From Paramecium sonneborni (taxonomy: Eukaryota > Ciliophora > Oligohymenophorea > Peniculida > Parameciidae), in NCBI GenBank assembly GCA_905182985.1, contig CAJJDN010000043.1, positions 529,135 through 593,134 of the forward strand: 64,000 nucleotides of DNA, in the 5' to 3' direction. The first letter of the stretch is position 1. Every line of letters begins with the position of its first letter. The notes beneath the pieces were generated by a model. The model was given only the letters and a program-made list of their open reading frames with translations, searched no databases and was not told the origin of the DNA. The position numbers and the translations under genes were made by a program. Of the stretch, positions 62,970-64,000 are shown one piece after another.

Positions 62970-63952
62970 ATGATGTAATTAATTTCTGTAGAAGCTTAAA
63001 ACTTTTATAAAATGTTCAATTTTCAAAAATGTCTAAACGAATTAATTTTCATAACCATATCTAATCCATTTGAGATTTTTATTTAATTAATTGGAATAGG
63101 AAATAATTAAATTCAACTTTTTGAAATGTTCCGCTAATTCAATTTAGCCATCATTTTGCATCCTATTAGAAAAAGTATTATATACTTTTTCTAATAACAC
63201 TTCCTGTTTCTTGAAAGACCAGTTTAAAATGTATAAAATTCTGCTTTAATGTTAATTTTAAAAAAAAAAGTATTGGGTTGTTTGCTGTTTAATGTCTTAG
63301 TTGTATCATAATTACGCTGCTATTCTAGAAAAAGAAGAGAAAACTGGTGTTCTAATAATTTTGTAAATATTTTGTAAAAATCTAAGATGTTAAAATTGAT
63401 TTTTTTGAACTTTAAAAAAATAATTCAAATCAAGAAGAAAACAGCAGAATTTCTATATTGATTCAATTATTTTATCAATATTACGATTTGGATGATTGTT
63501 ATTTGTTCTTAACGGAATAGTCTGATGTGTTTATTATTAATGAGAAGAATTTATAAAAATTTATTAAGAATGGTATCATTTTTATATGTGTGCTGAGAGG
63601 CAGTATTTCTAATTACATTATAAAAAAAAATTTTTGTCTCAGGGTAAAAGTTACAGCTCACAAAAATTAAAATTATGTCCCTTTACCAAATAAAATACTT
63701 TTTGTACTCTTTAATCCAATAGAGGGCATTAAACAAACTGTTCGTTGCTCATTTTCAAATGAAAATATTCTTTACCTAAACAAAAAAACTTGCCATTTGA
63801 AATAAAATTGTTTTCATAAAATCATTTTATCTTCATAAAAATTAGATAGTAGGAGTGAATTTTAAGAAAAGCTTTACTTTATGTACTTTGGGTTTGCCCA
63901 CTAGTAGGTTTAATTCAGCAGTCTAAACATGAGTGAAAAATAAAAATTTTGA
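62970..63952 (+). CDS. Unassigned gene at window end, 318 aa (tentative)
   Basis: Two overlapping open frames, 62970-63461 and 63215-63952, join exactly when a canonical 26-nt intron (63303-63328, GTATCA to TAG) is removed, giving 319 codons. The N-terminal part is hydrophobic-helical (CLNELIFITISNPFEIF). The C-terminal part has several Cys and reads YYDLDDCYLFLTEQSDVFI, LRGSISNYIIKKNFCLRVKV and FNPIEGIKQTVRCSFSNENI. No family was recognised. Codons such as CTG, CGC and TGC are commoner than in neighbours. A perfect inverted repeat lies inside the frame. Confidence 0.4.
63164..63196. repeat. Perfect 14-bp inverted repeat, 5-nt loop
   Basis: Arms TATTAGAAAAAGTA (63164-63177) and TACTTTTTCTAATA (63183-63196) are exactly complementary around TTATA. 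It is within the tentative last gene. The function is unknown. Confidence 0.9.
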
Positions 63953-64000
63953 AAAAAAAAAAAAAAATTTTTACATAAGGGAAAAAAAAATTTTCCTTAA

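Noticed and set aside
63953..64000. Possible telomere at the right end
   Set aside because: The sequence is poly(A)/poly(T) with one GGG, not the G4T2/G3T3 repeats of Paramecium telomeres.

Overview
The window is macronuclear DNA of a ciliate, almost certainly a Paramecium. Base composition is about 75-80% A+T. Reading frames run for hundreds of codons only if TAA and TAG mean glutamine and TGA is the sole stop. About 80 introns can be placed, all 21-39 nt (mode 25, GT...TAG or GT...AAG), and removing them gives intact proteins whose exon lengths sum to whole codons. A trichocyst matrix protein at 48.2-49.3 kb independently points to Paramecium. I translated by hand with that code, so products rest on recognised motifs, not on a database search.

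About 41 protein genes are packed on both strands, often with less than 50 bp between them. 0-5 kb: an HSPA12-type Hsp70 (cut by the window edge), coiled-coil proteins and a multipass membrane protein. 5.4-10.1 kb: a DP-type partner of E2F and a kinesin-13 with a long glutamine-rich tail. This stretch is disturbed by a 1,086-bp exact direct repeat on either side of a single N, which looks like two contig ends that were never merged. 10.1-15.8 kb: an SNF5/SMARCB1 homologue that starts 6 bp from the kinesin start, then a 1,404-residue P-loop (NACHT-like) plus coiled-coil protein. 16.3-19.2 kb: two tandem secreted papain-fold proteins, both with Gly in place of the catalytic Cys.

19.9-27.2 kb: a SHAQKYF-type MYB protein and large coiled-coil proteins. 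27.4-33.2 kb: a CaMKK-like kinase with a predicted myristoylation signal, a second Ser/Thr kinase with a long disordered tail, and the ribosome-biogenesis factor BOP1/ERB1. 33.9-42.9 kb: a PAQR (adiponectin-receptor type) protein, YIPF6, an SH3-like protein, a HEAT-repeat protein, an ULK-like kinase and a compact BET protein (one bromodomain plus ET domain). 43.7-50.7 kb: small coiled-coil, OB-like and cysteine-rich secreted proteins, a frameshifted kinase, the trichocyst matrix protein and a three-repeat MYB. 51.7-64 kb: a coiled-coil alpha-kinase, two large unassigned proteins, a tandem pair of GUP1-type MBOAT acyltransferases and an unassigned terminal gene.

The genes are not an operon or one pathway. 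Themes typical of Paramecium recur: many kinases, coiled-coil proteins that may serve cilia and basal bodies, chromatin and cell-cycle regulators, and secretory or trichocyst proteins. No tRNA, rRNA, transposon, CRISPR array or telomeric repeat was found. Observations most worth a second look are the paired pseudoproteases, the extreme start-to-start and stop-to-start packing around kinesin-13, the contig-join repeat, and the frameshift in the kinase at 46.4 kb.
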